This document shows, in pieces, positions 1 to 10,395 of a stretch of DNA of 64,000 nt (positions are counted from its first letter, which is position 1; each line of letters opens with the position of its first letter). The DNA is from Pomphorhynchus laevis. Taxonomy: Eukaryota; Acanthocephala; Palaeacanthocephala; Echinorhynchida; Pomphorhynchidae. The notes beneath the pieces are model-generated. The model made no database searches. It saw nothing but the letters and a program-made list of their open reading frames with translations, and had not been told where the DNA came from. A program made the position numbers and the translations under genes. The stretch lies in the NCBI GenBank assembly GCA_012934845.2, contig WNNJ02000564.1, positions 52,903 through 116,902 of the forward strand, written 5' to 3'.

Positions 1-566
1 AATCTCGTACTCCACCAATTGTGCTTTGTCTTTTCTTAAACCGAAGATGTTACTGTTAATCAGATTGTTGCGTTCGTAAAATTCAGAGACTTTTATTGCC
101 AGAACTCTTTTAGCCTTCGTTTATAGAGGGTTGGATATTTTTATTGGACAAATATCCTTTATAATATTGACAAATTTATTTATTGGTAAATTGACATTTT
201 GCACCATCCAATGCTTAGATACTTTGACATATAGCAATTTATTAGATGCTTGGCAATTTTGATTTTATTCTTTATTCTAAGGAGTTTTATTGCAGCCGGA
301 GGACATGGCATTCCATTGCTTGAGACTTTTGAATTACGAGTAAATGCGTCTAATATGTCATTGTAAGAGATATCTATGCCTACCGATGTGCTAATACAAT
401 CTAAAATCAGACATTTGTTTAACATCTTTTTGTCATTTAAAGTGTCAGCGTTATTTGTTAATTTAGTTCTAATAGCTTCCTGGACTACGTCAAAAGATGT
501 TGATGAGAATCGAGGGATGATGTCGTTTTCCAAGTTTTGAATTTTCGATGGTGTACTGTATTCCAC
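1..566 (-). pseudogene. Decayed LINE-type reverse transcriptase fragment
   Basis: On the minus strand a 128-codon open frame (566 to 180) is followed, after a stop, by a second open stretch running to the window edge. The second stretch reads ERNNLINSNIFGLRKDKAQL, which resembles the block of LINE reverse transcriptases just before the catalytic palm (usually ...QFGFRKGKST). The first frame has no family I recognise; it would correspond to the linker between endonuclease and RT. The piece is cut by the window edge and by at least one stop, so it is a relic. The RT assignment rests on one short block. Confidence 0.4.
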
Positions 567-599
567 TAGTTTTAAGAAAACGGTTTATAACATTATAAA

Positions 600-1240
600 T
601 TTAAATATTCTTAAGTAATTACGTGTTAACAATGACTAAATACTTTATTTATTTTTAACAATTACTTCGAAAGGCATTCATTATTTATTGTATTTGTCTA
701 TCAAAAATTGAAAATAATCAACACTAAATATGTTCAAGTGCAAAGTTAAACTAGAAAGTATTTGACCCATTGTATGGTGAAACATGTACGAAGGTATTTA
801 ACAAATCAATTCTTTATTGCCCAATCATTTTGTTCAACCTTAACAAACGGTTTTATTTTTTATTAACAAATGTATAAAAATATAATAACAAGTTAGCAGA
901 AAAGTGTTGAAAAACCAAGTGACAATTTAACGAACAACAGACACTTGTACAGCGCTAACCAAATTGTTGCGTCTATTAATCAGATCGGAGCTAGCATTGG
1001 CGACTCCATTTTAATTCAAAACTATTAACTGTGTTAATAGTTAAATTAAAGCTTTTCTTACTGAGTAATAAAATACCTATAATAAATAATTTGAAAAGTT
1101 CATTAAAATATTTAAGTTATTCATTTCCTTAAATTTGGCAAATTTTAATTTATAGGAACGAAGGAAAATCAAGAAAAATAATTAATTTATGATTGAGCTA
1201 TAAATTTTCAAAATTTAATAACCTAAACATACATTTTATC
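600..1240. other. AT-rich stretch, no gene seen
   Basis: No coding-like frame or RNA gene is visible. Parts (about 620-720) resemble 4480-4575 just upstream of the second tandem-unit element, so the shared 5' flank of that element reaches into this stretch. Confidence 0.5.
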
Positions 1241-1402
1241 ATTCAATTAAAAGTAATGAAATACTTTCCACCTGTTTAAAATAATATATTATAAAATAAT
1301 AATTTTGAAATACTTAGAAATACTTTTTCACGTGAAATTAAATATTTATAATAAATAATTATTAATTATTAATTAATAATAAATAATTATTAAATAATTA
1401 AA

Positions 1403-1449
1403 GGACCGAAACACGAAAGGTATACGTAGGCTCACTGCTGATGAGGTCC
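1403..1449 (+). ncRNA. Hammerhead-like core, family A copy 1
   Basis: GGACC-GAAAC at 1403-1412, then CTGATGA-GGTCC at 1438-1449. The two 5-nt blocks pair as hammerhead stem II and flank both invariant core strands, giving an open-stem-II (type II) order. Stems I and III are not convincing by eye. CGTAGG inside can pair with CCTACG just downstream. Confidence 0.5.
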
Positions 1450-1772
1450 ACCTACGCTGATTGTAGTGTACAGTACTGCATCTAGGATTAAAGAATTCAC
1501 ACGAGGATAATTTATGAAGCCGACCAAATGATGATACTCGCTCGTGTATGCAATTGTTCAATCAATTTACCTGACATATTCAGGCTTCCTGTCAAAGAAA
1601 ATTCAAAAGACAGATTGTCGGTTGTTTCCGTCAACTGTAGTGCTATTTCCTCTTTTTGTTTCAAAAGACGGATACAACGTACAGTTTGCACAAGTGGAAA
1701 TGTTTTCCTTACAAACTATACCGTTTGTTTTTACAGAAAGGCAGCAGAGGAAAATTTCAGCAGATTATTAAA

Positions 1773-1819
1773 GGACCGAAACACGAAAGGTATACGTAGG
1801 CTCACTGCTGATGAGGTCC
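1773..1819 (+). ncRNA. Hammerhead-like core, family A copy 2
   Basis: Same organisation as the copy 370 bp upstream, with no change in GGACC, GAAAC, CTGATGA or GGTCC. Conservation of the core while the rest of the unit varies at scattered positions fits either recent amplification or selection. Confidence 0.5.
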
Positions 1820-2143
1820 ACCTACGCTGATTGTAGTGTACAGTACTGCATCTAGGATTAAAGAATTCACACGAGGATAATTTATGAAGCCGACCAAATG
1901 ATGATACTCGCTCGTGTATGCAATTGTTCATTCTATTTACCTGGCAGATTCCGGTTTCCTGTCAAAGAAAATTCAAAAGACAGATTGTCGGTTGTTTCCG
2001 TCAACTGTAGTGCTATTTCCGTCTTTTGGTTTCAAAAGACGGAAACAAAGTACAGTTTGCACAAGTGGAAATGTTTTCCTTACAAACTGTACCGTTTGTT
2101 TTTACAGAAAGGCAGCAGAGGAAAATTTCAGCAGATTATTAAA

Positions 2144-2190
2144 GGACCGAAACACGAAAGGTATACGTAGGCTCACTGCTGATGAGGTCC
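2144..2190 (+). ncRNA. Hammerhead-like core, family A copy 3
   Basis: Last core of array 1, 371 bp after the previous one and intact in both core strands and in the 5-bp helix. The unit is cut about 80 bp later, where the shared 3' flank begins. Confidence 0.5.
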
Positions 2191-2365
2191 ACCTACGCTG
2201 ATTGTAGTGTACAGTACTGCATCTAGGATTAAATAATTCACACGAGGATAATTTATGAAGCCGACTAAATGATATTAATTATTTATTTTTAATTAATAAT
2301 AAATAATTATTTTAATGTACAAAGCTGTCACAATTTTTTCCTGATGATAGAAATATGGAATATTC

Positions 2366-3254
2366 TTTTTCGTGTTTGATTTTCACCTGTATATTATAAA
2401 ATAATACTTTTGAAATACTTAAAAATACTTTTTCACTTATAATAAATGGTGGAAATATTTTAATTTTAAATCTAAAAAAATATTATCAAATATCCGTCAG
2501 TAATTAAGTAATTCAAAATTATTATGTACCTACTAGCAGACGTTGATCCTTTTCAGATTGCATTTGCGTATGTACTTAATCAAACTTTAAATTTTGGACT
2601 TAAAATTTGATTATTTCCTCAGTTTCTCATTTAATTTTCATTAAAATATAAAACGGTTTGCGTTATATGCGGGACGCTCTGCCGTATAATTACTAAACTT
2701 TAAAAAATACAAAAATCCACTCGATATTTTTATTAATCATTTTTAAAGTTATTGGTGTATTGTTTTTATTTGAAATATGTATTGTGAACGTCTTTCATGT
2801 GTGGAGCTATACACGAGCATTTTATTATTTCCTAAAGGACGTGAATTTGTGCATTAATCTTATTTGAATAATATGCCATTTTAATACTTTTTAGATGTTT
2901 GGCATTTACTGTAATATATAATTTATATGATTTATAATTTTTATACTTTAAGATTCTACATACACCCTCTCGGTGAAAGGCTAGAAATTATTTTTGTTTA
3001 AAAGAGAAAATGTTATCAAAATTTGTACAGTCAATTGTCCATATTATTTATAAATAATTATTGGAGCGGGATCAGAGTGTTAAAAATTTTAATGCCGCAC
3101 GTCAACTTTGCTCATCGTGGAATTAAATTATTTTATTTGCAGGCTTTTAAAAATGTAATGGTCATTTTACATTTCGATCTCTTTATTTCAACTTTTTTCA
3201 AGCTTTGGTCCAGCTTTTATAATTCTTAATTGACGTTTTTATATTAAAACCGAA
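2366..3254. other. Upstream region of DPH3, no gene seen
   Basis: AT-rich. It contains a partial copy (about 3052-3085) of the hairpin element end seen at 9520 (AATAATTATTGGAG then a GATCA block). No promoter motif is claimed. Confidence 0.4.
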
Positions 3255-3611
3255 ATGAACAACGACGATGATTTTCATGAAGAAATCAACATATTCGATA
3301 TGCATTATGATGAAGAATCGGATATCTTTATATATCCGTGTCCATGTGGGGATGTTTTTGAAATTTCAACCGTAAGATATTGCCTTGATATGCATAAAAC
3401 TTTAAAGATGCATTTATAGGCAGAACTAAAGTCTGGTCAAAACTACGCAATTTGCCCGAGCTGTTCACTTAAGATCAAACTTTTATTTGATAAGGTTGTT
3501 CTTTAAGATAATTTGCAAATTTTCTACAAGATTTCTTTTGTGTTCCAGGATTCACTCGAAAGCATGATTACTCAATTATCGACTATGGCAAACACGACAG
3601 AAATTATTTAA
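3255..3611 (+). CDS. DPH3: Diphthamide biosynthesis protein 3 (CSL zinc finger), three exons
   Basis: Exons 3255-3371, 3420-3494 and 3549-3611 join in phase 0 into 84 codons; introns are 48 and 54 nt with GT-AG ends. The product has the acidic N-terminus and the CSL zinc finger of DPH3/KTI11: YYPCPCGD-type block (here IYPCPCGDVF, residues about 27-36) and CPSCSLKIK (about 51-59), giving the four zinc cysteines. DPH3 is the iron-sulfur electron carrier for the first step of diphthamide synthesis on EF2 and also serves Elongator-dependent tRNA modification, in the cytosol. Length matches the family (about 80-90 aa). All four cysteines are present and no stop interrupts it, so it looks functional. 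AATAAA signals follow closely. It lies between two copies of the 370-bp-unit element. Confidence 0.92.
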
Positions 3612-4009
3612 ATTCTGGAAATAAAATGAACTTTTGATTCCAAAATAAAATTTATCAAATTTGTGGGCATTTGTGCTTTCTAAATTGTTGCATTTATGAC
3701 AAAAATATTTTGATAATTTTCAGTTTTTTATGGTTCTATATTAAATATCATTGATAAAGTTTTTAGTAACTATTTTTAGTGATAGTTATTAATAAATTAT
3801 TATTTATATTTAATAATTTATTTATTAATAAATAAATTAATTAAGTTTATTTATGAAATAAATATTTTTATTAATTATTATAAAAATATTAATTAATATT
3901 AATATTTAATATTAATATTAATATTAAATATAATATATATTTGAATTGTAGATTTAAATTTAAGTCAGAATTTTCTTTGGAATTTACAAATTCAAATTAC
4001 CAGGTGTCT

Positions 4010-4480
4010 GAGTGTTTAATACTCATGTCATTTCGCCCATTTTTGCTTCGCATGGTACATATGGGATCATCAGAGAGTTTAGTACCTGCATTTTATTTCA
4101 GAAATTATTTTGCTTCTTTCATGATTTCCACTCGCGTCCTATCATTAGCACACGCTCAGCACGATCTACCTTCTATTCAGTCACTCTATCATTTCCAAGT
4201 TATATAAAACTTCAATTTTTCTATGAATACTTTTATACGGGGTCATTTAACGGATGATTTCAAAATTTGTGGTTTCACAAAAACGCGCTCAATTAAACCG
4301 CCTTGTATATGCTTATGAAAGAATTCATACAACGAGACCCATACTGATTTTATTGAAAATATTTCATACCATGTAAACGGGTGAATGAGTAACAATCTCT
4401 AGTTTTTCTTCATCCAGCGAAGAAAAACATCCACGCATTTTTTAATAATTTAAATTTTTTCACAAGTTAGCAATTTTTTT
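4010..4480. other. Unassigned non-coding stretch
   Basis: More GC than its surroundings but with no family match. The piece at 4378-4500 resembles 7080-7160, so it belongs to a dispersed repeat whose rest is not defined. Confidence 0.3.
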
Positions 4481-4870
4481 ACATGTTAGCAATGACCAAA
4501 ATTGTTTGTCTTCTGAACAATAACTTCGAAAAGCATAAATTATTTAATTTATTTGACTAACAAAAATTGAAAATCATAAATTTTATCATTCAATTAAAAG
4601 AAATGAAATACTTTTCACCATATAAAATAATACTTTTATATAATAAAAGCTTTATTTAATACTTTATATAAAATAATACTTTTGAAATACTTAGAAATAC
4701 TTTTTCACTTACAATTAAATAATTATAATAAATAATTATTAATTATTTATAATGAACAATTGCAAACACGAGCGAGTATCATCATTTGGTCGGCTTCATC
4801 AATTATCCTCGTGTGAATTCGATTGTTTTTACAGAAAGGCAGCAGAGGAAAATTTCAGCAGATAATTAAA

Positions 4871-4917
4871 GGACCGAAACATGAAAGGTATACGTAGGCT
4901 CACTGCTGATGAGCTCC
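4871..4917 (+). ncRNA. Hammerhead-like core, family A copy 4 (helix mismatch)
   Basis: GGACC-GAAAC is kept but the partner reads GCTCC rather than GGTCC, which breaks one pair of the helix. This is the most degenerate unit of array 2, next to the inverted piece. Confidence 0.35.
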
Positions 4918-5241
4918 ACCTAGGCTTATTGTAGTGTACAGTACTGCATCTAGGATTAAAGAATTCACACGAGGATAATTTATGAAGCCGACCAAATGAT
5001 GATAATCGCTCGTGTGTGCAATTGTTCATTCTATTTAACTGGCAGATTCCGGTTTCCTGTCAAGAAAATTCAAAAGACAGATTGTCGGTTTGTTTCCGGA
5101 AACTGTAGTGCTATCTCCGTCCTTTTGTTACAAAAGACGGAAACAACGTACAGTTTGCACAAGTGGAAATGTTTTCCTTACAAACTGTATCGTTTGTTTT
5201 TACAGAAAGGCAGCAGAGGAAAATTTCAGAAAATTATTAAA

Positions 5242-5288
5242 GGACCGAAACACGAAAGTTATACGTAGGCTCACTGCTGATGAGGTCC
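5242..5288 (+). ncRNA. Hammerhead-like core, family A copy 5
   Basis: Intact GGACC-GAAAC and CTGATGA-GGTCC. One change (AAAGTTATA for AAAGGTATA) falls in the loop side that would hold the cleavage site. Confidence 0.45.
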
Positions 5289-5610
5289 ACCTACGCTGAT
5301 TGTAGTGTACAGTACTGCATCTAGGATTAAAGAATTCACACGAGGATAATTTATGAAGCCGACCAAATGATGATACTCGCTCGTGTATGCAATTGTTCAT
5401 TCAATTTACCTGGCAGATTCCGGTTTCCTGTCAAGAAAATTCATAAGACCGATTGTCGGTTGTTTCCGTCAACTGTAGTGCTATTTCCGTCTTTTGGTTT
5501 CAAAAGACGGATACAACGTACAGTTTGCACAAGTGGAAATATTTTCCTTACAAACTGTACCGTTTGTTTTTAAGAAAGGCAGCAGAGGAAAATTTCAGCA
5601 GATAATTAAA

Positions 5611-5657
5611 GGACCGAAACACGAAAGGTATACGTAGGCTCACTGCTGATGAGGTCC
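5611..5657 (+). ncRNA. Hammerhead-like core, family A copy 6
   Basis: Intact core and helix, 369 bp after the previous copy. Confidence 0.5.
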
Positions 5658-5981
5658 ACCTACGCTGATTGTAGTGTACAGTACTGCATCTAGGATTAAA
5701 GAATTCACACGAGGATAATTTATGAAGCCGACCAAATGATGATACTCGCTCGTGTATGCAATTGTTCAATCAATTTACCTGACATATTCCGGCTTCCTGT
5801 CAAAGAAAATTCAAAAGACAGATTGTCAGTTGTTTCCGTCAACTGTAGTGCTATTTCCCTCTTTTTGTTTCAAAAGACGGATACAACGTACAGTTTGCAC
5901 AAGTGGAAATGTTTTCCTTACAAACTGTACCGTTTGTTTTTACAGAAAGGCAGCAGAGGAAAATTTCAGCAGATTATTAAA

Positions 5982-6028
5982 GGACCGAAACACGAAAGGT
6001 ATACGTAGGCTCACTGCTGATGAGGTCC
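5982..6028 (+). ncRNA. Hammerhead-like core, family A copy 7
   Basis: Intact core and helix, 371 bp after the previous copy. Confidence 0.5.
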
Positions 6029-6351
6029 ACCTACGCTGATTGTAGTGTACAGTACTGCATCTAGGATTAAAGAATTCACACGAGGATAATTTATGAAGCC
6101 GACCAAATGATGATACTCGCTCGTGTATGCAATTATTCATTCTATTAACCTGGCAGATTCCGGTTTCCTGTCAAGAAAATTCAAAAGACAGATTGTCGGT
6201 TGTTTCCGGCAACTGTAGTGCTATCTCCGTCTTTTTGTTAGAAAAGACGGAAACAAAGTACAGTTTGCACAAGTGGAAATGTTTTCCTTACAAACTGTAT
6301 CGTTTGTTTTTACAGAAAGGCAGCAGAGGAAAATTTCAGCAGATTATTAAA

Positions 6352-6398
6352 GGACCGAAACACGAAAGGTATACGTAGGCTCACTGCTGATGAGGTCC
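6352..6398 (+). ncRNA. Hammerhead-like core, family A copy 8
   Basis: Intact core and helix. It is the last copy of the array, followed by the same 3' flank as copy 3. Confidence 0.5.
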
Positions 6399-6699
6399 AC
6401 CTACGCTGATTGTAGTGTACAGTACTGCATCTAGGATTAAATAATTCACACGAGCATAATTTATGAAGCCGACAAAATGATATTAATTATTTATTTTTAA
6501 TTAATAATAAATAATTGTTTTAATGTACAAAGCTGTCACAATTTTTTCCTGATTATTTAAATATTGAATAATCTTTTTCGTGTTTGATTTTTCTTGGTTT
6601 TTATTTTCTTTTAGTAGAAGGTATTAATATCTCATTCAAATTACTTCAACACAATACAATACAATTTACCTAATCATTAAATTGAAATTTTGTCAAATT

Positions 6700-7060
6700 A
6701 TATCAGATCACCTAACTGAGTCTGTATTTTATATTATCTATAAATTAAATAATTAAATCAGCTAACTGAGCTGATTTATTCTATAATTATAGAATAATTT
6801 ATGGTTTATTATATAATTATAGAATAAACGAAACATAATAATGCTAAATCAAAATTTAGTAATTAAATAATAAAATTAATAATTGTTTTTAGATTTTCTA
6901 TAATTTAAATCAAGTTAAAAAAATTGAAATTTAAAATAAACGACATTTTTTGAATTGACTAATAAATAACAGACGTTGTATCAGAATATGAATCAGAGAA
7001 TAAGAACCCATATTCTTAGCAGTACTCTCGATATTGTTGCCCCACCTTGGCGTCTTGTCT
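6700..7060 (+). mobile_element. Family E non-autonomous element, diverged copy
   Basis: Starts with the family's CTAACTGAGTCTG end. It continues with the AT-rich body ending AAATTGAAATTTAAAATAAA and the GAATTGACTAATAAATAACA block, then diverges. Family E recurs at 11.1, 16-18.6, 24.6, 37, 39.6, 45.9, 55.4-56.3 and 58.8-59.4 kb and has no coding capacity. Its class is unknown. Confidence 0.5.
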
Positions 7061-7554
7061 TGTCTTATTCATACAATGTAAACGAGTAAACGATTAACAT
7101 TTCTTGTTTTTCTTCATCCACAAATTTTTTATTAAAAATTTTTTCACATGTAATTACATGTTAGCAATGACTAAATATTTTAGTAATTAATTAACTTTAT
7201 TTATGAATAAATAAAGTTAATATATAAATATTTATTAATATTTATATTTATATTAATATTAATATTAATTAAATCAATAAATATTAATTTAATATTTTTG
7301 TTAATTTTTATTTTTATTATGTCATCGACCGTCAGTTTATATCATACCAATAGAGAAATGAAGTTAAAGTTTTTATTATTATTGTTGTTTTGTGTTCCTC
7401 GTTCCTCCCGTTTTATATTGTGTTATTTTATTGCATATGTTATTATTGAGCCATGTCTTTATCGTCCGGAATTATTATTAATGTTTCAACAGCACATAAA
7501 AGCATAACTTAATTGGCTGGTTCACTGCAGAAAAAATAGAAAATAATAAAAGTA

Positions 7555-7950
7555 TCACAAATACGGAAAAGCAGCTTTCCCCATGGCATCCTCCATCCGT
7601 AATTTCTTTTTGAATTCGCTGATATTGCTACTGAACACTGTTGACTCTCCAAGCCTATTCCACAGAGATACAACTCGCCGATCAAATTGGACAGCTCGTG
7701 ATTTTCTTATCCTTTCACGTCGCAGGGTTAAACCATGGCCTCGGAGGATATTGGATGAGCGCAAATGAAGATAATCTCGAAGTGGATGATCCAAATCATT
7801 AAGAATTTGCCAGACCATACTCATATCGATGTACCGGCGGGTCCACGTGACAGTCTCAAGTCTAAGTGCTTTTAATCGATCAGGGTACGACAAAAATTTC
7901 AGTTGCGGTGCTAGCTTGGTAGCTCTATGAAGTACCCTCTCTGAACTAAT
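7555..7950 (-). pseudogene. 3' end of a LINE (RT C-terminal tail)
   Basis: A 112-codon minus frame begins YPDRLKALRLETVTWTRRY and contains RGHGLTLRRERIRKSR and VVSLWNRLGESTVFS. This is the conserved tail of many LINE ORF2 proteins (usually YPERLKALGLETLEYRR... and FFSxRVVxxWNSLP). It marks a 5'-truncated LINE insertion. Nothing upstream on this strand continues it. Confidence 0.7.
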
Positions 7951-8171
7951 ATGTTCTTTTGGAAATATTATGTTATGATTTAAGAAAGTTGTTTTCTAGA
8001 CTTTATAAAGTTTTTGTGTTAGCGAACAGAGTTTTTATCGATTGTTTGCAAACCCATACCAGTAAAGAAAATGCCGCTAGAAGATTTCTGTTAATATTTA
8101 CTATCAGCAACACAACACCTTGCTCTCCTCTAAAATATTCTTAAATTTGTTCAATTCAAACTCAAATTTGT

Positions 8172-8390
8172 TCAATTCAAACTTGTATTTTTTACAAGTT
8201 TAGAGACAACATCCTTACACCTGCGTCCTAAGAATGTGAGTGTATTATAAGCGTATTTCACAAGATGGTGATCGCTCGAAAGAGGTTTATCAAGATCTAT
8301 TGAAGGGACTAAGTACAAGATTGGGGAGAGGTAAGATTGAAAACACACAGGTAATTCCGTAGAATTGATGTGCCCCATATTTATTTTCGT
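8172..8390 (-). pseudogene. Small LINE RT relic
   Basis: A minus open frame ends with [12 protein letters not shown], matching the [13 protein letters not shown] block next to the YADD motif of the LINE at 33.2-36.8 kb. Its earlier part reads SYLSPILYLVPSIDLDKPL, like the SPLSPLLYL block. It is probably a heavily mutated copy of the same LINE family. Confidence 0.45.
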
Positions 8391-8849
8391 TATAGTATCG
8401 TTTTGAATACTATAATATCATCATGTTAACAATTCTCTCGGGCACCCTGATGGATCTGAGAGCAAAGAGAATTTAAATGCTGTCAAATGTAGCAAAAATA
8501 TAAGGAAAACAGTCAGATAACTATGGAATGTTGATGTCAGAACAAAACAAAATTATGTTGATATAAATATGAAATAGAATATCGCTCTATTCTGCAACGA
8601 ATAGACATATTTTTTGTTATTTTAGGTTGAAATGAATCGAGATTAAATAACGTCAAAAATATGTCGAGAGTATTTATGTCTTTCTTTTATATTCATATTC
8701 CGACCTTAGAAAATCCGTGCGACATCGGTGTCAAGCAAATTTCTCATTAGTGGAATTTATATAAATCATGTAACAGCCTACTGAGTATTTAAGTTGCTCG
8801 TTTTAGAAATTTTTTTGTTTCCTTGATATCACCACATTTTACACGAAAA

Positions 8850-8910
8850 ATGCTTTATCTTACATCGTTACTGTTGGTTACTGCTATCACAGCAATTGAT
8901 CAATACGATG
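8850..8910 (+). CDS. Orphan first exon with signal peptide
   Basis: ATG at 8850 opens MLYLTSLLLVTAITAIDQYD, a clear signal peptide, followed by a good donor (GATG/GTGAGT) after base 8910. A GAGTATTTAAG box lies about 75 bp upstream. No acceptor exon joining it in phase 1 could be found nearby, so the gene is either interrupted, lost, or continues with exons I do not recognise. Confidence 0.4.
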
Positions 8911-9519
8911 GTGAGTAATTATAATAGAAACATTACAGTTATAAAATATTATTCAATATTGTTTAGTAATGCATTTTGTAATTTTTTGATTGTTGCTTGT
9001 GTCCATATTCCTAAATTTTCTACTATTGCTATAGCCGACAATTTTCAACTATAGTCTAAAATTTGTGAAATAAATCAGTTAACCAAGTATTTTCATTTTG
9101 TACTATAATAAAATAATAATTATAAATATATAAATATTAATATATTATATAAAGTAAGAATTTTTAAAATTCAATTGATTAATGAGAATTGATTTGACTA
9201 ATAAATAATATACGATTTATCATAATTAAGATAAGAGATCATCAGAAATTAAAAATTCATCAAACATTCTCATAAATAGGTCATCTTAGGTGCTTGGACC
9301 AAATCTTGTCCGTGATGTTTAAGTATATTTATAACGGTGTTTAAGTTTCACGTGTATATCCGCAATTAAATTGTAGTAAATATAATATACCATCCATATA
9401 TATTTAATATATAATTTATATTAAATTAGCTTCTAATTATATGAACTTCATTGTAGGTTGTTGATATTTTAAAGAAATAATGATGCAATGATAATGATAT
9501 AATGTTTAATAATATTAAA

Positions 9520-9645
9520 ATTAATTATTGGAGCTGGATCAAAGTAAATAAATTATTTTTGATATTTTGCTAACTTCTGTTAGCAAAATATCAAAAATAA
9601 TTTCTTCTTTTCTTTGATCCAGATTCAATAATTATTTATCAATAA
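9520..9645. mobile_element. Hairpin (palindromic) small element
   Basis: ATAATTATTG...CTGGATCAAAG at the left is the reverse complement of CTTTGATCCAG...CAATAATTAT at the right. Inside, a 23-bp arm ending in ATATTTTGCTAAC pairs perfectly with GTTAGCAAAATAT... across a 4-nt loop. A half copy recurs at 43685-43755 and an end fragment at 3052. It has no coding capacity; a MITE or foldback element is likely. Confidence 0.6.
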
Positions 9646-9764
9646 TGGATCAGTATCAACTTTTAAAATATTTAAATTGATAGAAAATAGTAATTTGTTA
9701 TTAATAACGGATTACAATTACTGATGACGATACAAATACGAATGAATTTATGATTTAAGCCTGC

Positions 9765-9950
9765 GGGTTTAAACTTCATATATCCACTATATGTGGGGTG
9801 ACGAATTTTAGAATCAGTGATGGATCTTATGCTCAAGCCTTAGTTACTGATAAACAAGTGTGTGTTGCTTGCAACCTTAGTAAGCTTATGAAAGAATTTG
9901 GGACAGCACACGTGTTGTCCTGTGAAGCCACTGCTTATGCACAGATCTAA
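9765..9950 (+). CDS. Short unassigned open frame
   Basis: An open frame ending at TAA 9950 reads in part RISDGSYAQALVTDKQVCVA and LMKEFGTAHVLSCEATAYAQ. Its composition looks protein-like against the AT-rich surroundings and it follows a possible acceptor (AATTTTAG/AATC). It could be an exon of a host gene or a scrap of one. I do not recognise the family. Confidence 0.2.
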   Translation, partial: GFKLHISTICGVTNFRISDGSYAQALVTDKQVCVACNLSKLMKEFGTAHVLSCEATAYAQI

Positions 9951-10395
9951 GGCTGGTCACCGGTCTAGGAGGATGCGCTTAGCGATTTACTTTCAGAGGT
10001 CCATGAAGGATCTAGTACCATTGAAGTTGCTACATGACCACACTGATTAGACAACCGTGTTGTGATGAATAGACATAGTAATGTCGAAATCCCCTATTAG
10101 GGTCAAAGCGTATGTGGTAGGCGCATTTATAGTTAAGCTTCACTACTAAGTTTGTAAAAAGCATAAAGGTTAAAACTTTCCTGTTCATGTCTAATACTAA
10201 AATTTGAAGCAAATAACGGATTAAATACGACCAAATAAAATATTCGGCTCTTATAAAAAGTGAATATCTAGTGAAAAACGTTTTATAAAAAACTTTTTTA
10301 ATTCTTTTAAATTTGTGTTATCTTTACAAATATAACATTTAATTTGTTTTATATTCGTGCTGTCTTTAACACGTGATTGGTATATCAACAGAACA

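Larger units (their letters stand above)
1240..2365 (+). mobile_element. Tandem-unit element copy 1 (retrozyme-like, 370-bp units)
   Basis: Three unit ends spaced 370-371 bp (hammerhead-like cores at 1403, 1773 and 2144) sit between a 5' flank (1240-1390) and a 3' flank (2270-2360) that recur around the array at 4.75-6.5 kb. Each unit holds a perfect hairpin from CCGTCTTTT paired with AAAAGACGG, a run ending in GGCAGCAGAGG, and the core GGACC-GAAAC...CTGATGA-GGTCC. The many 60-100-codon frames here repeat identically in each unit and on both strands, and look like by-products of the repeat. Tandem 170-400-bp units each with a hammerhead motif are the layout described for metazoan retrozymes. 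That identity is inferred, and no target-site duplication was found by eye. Confidence 0.65.
4575..6565 (+). mobile_element. Tandem-unit element copy 2 (retrozyme-like, five unit ends)
   Basis: Five hammerhead-like cores at 4871, 5242, 5611, 5982 and 6352, spaced 369-371 bp. The 5' flank (4575-4750) and 3' flank (6480-6560) match those of copy 1, so the two are the same element differing in unit number. The array opens with an inverted 65-bp piece of the unit (4752-4820, reverse complement of the part ending GAATTC...TTGTTCATT) before direct units begin. Unequal exchange or rolling-circle-type amplification could explain the change in number; the sequence does not decide. Confidence 0.65.

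Noticed and set aside
4030-4080. Minus-strand CTGATGA...GAAA with a CCCAT/ATGGG helix
   Set aside because: The pair next to the core is mismatched, the residue at the cleavage position would be G, and no stem I is found.
1373-6400. Many 60-100-codon open frames on both strands in the 370-bp arrays
   Set aside because: They are the same frames repeated once per unit on both strands, with no domain and no conservation of frame over nucleotide change. They are by-products of a repeat with few stops.
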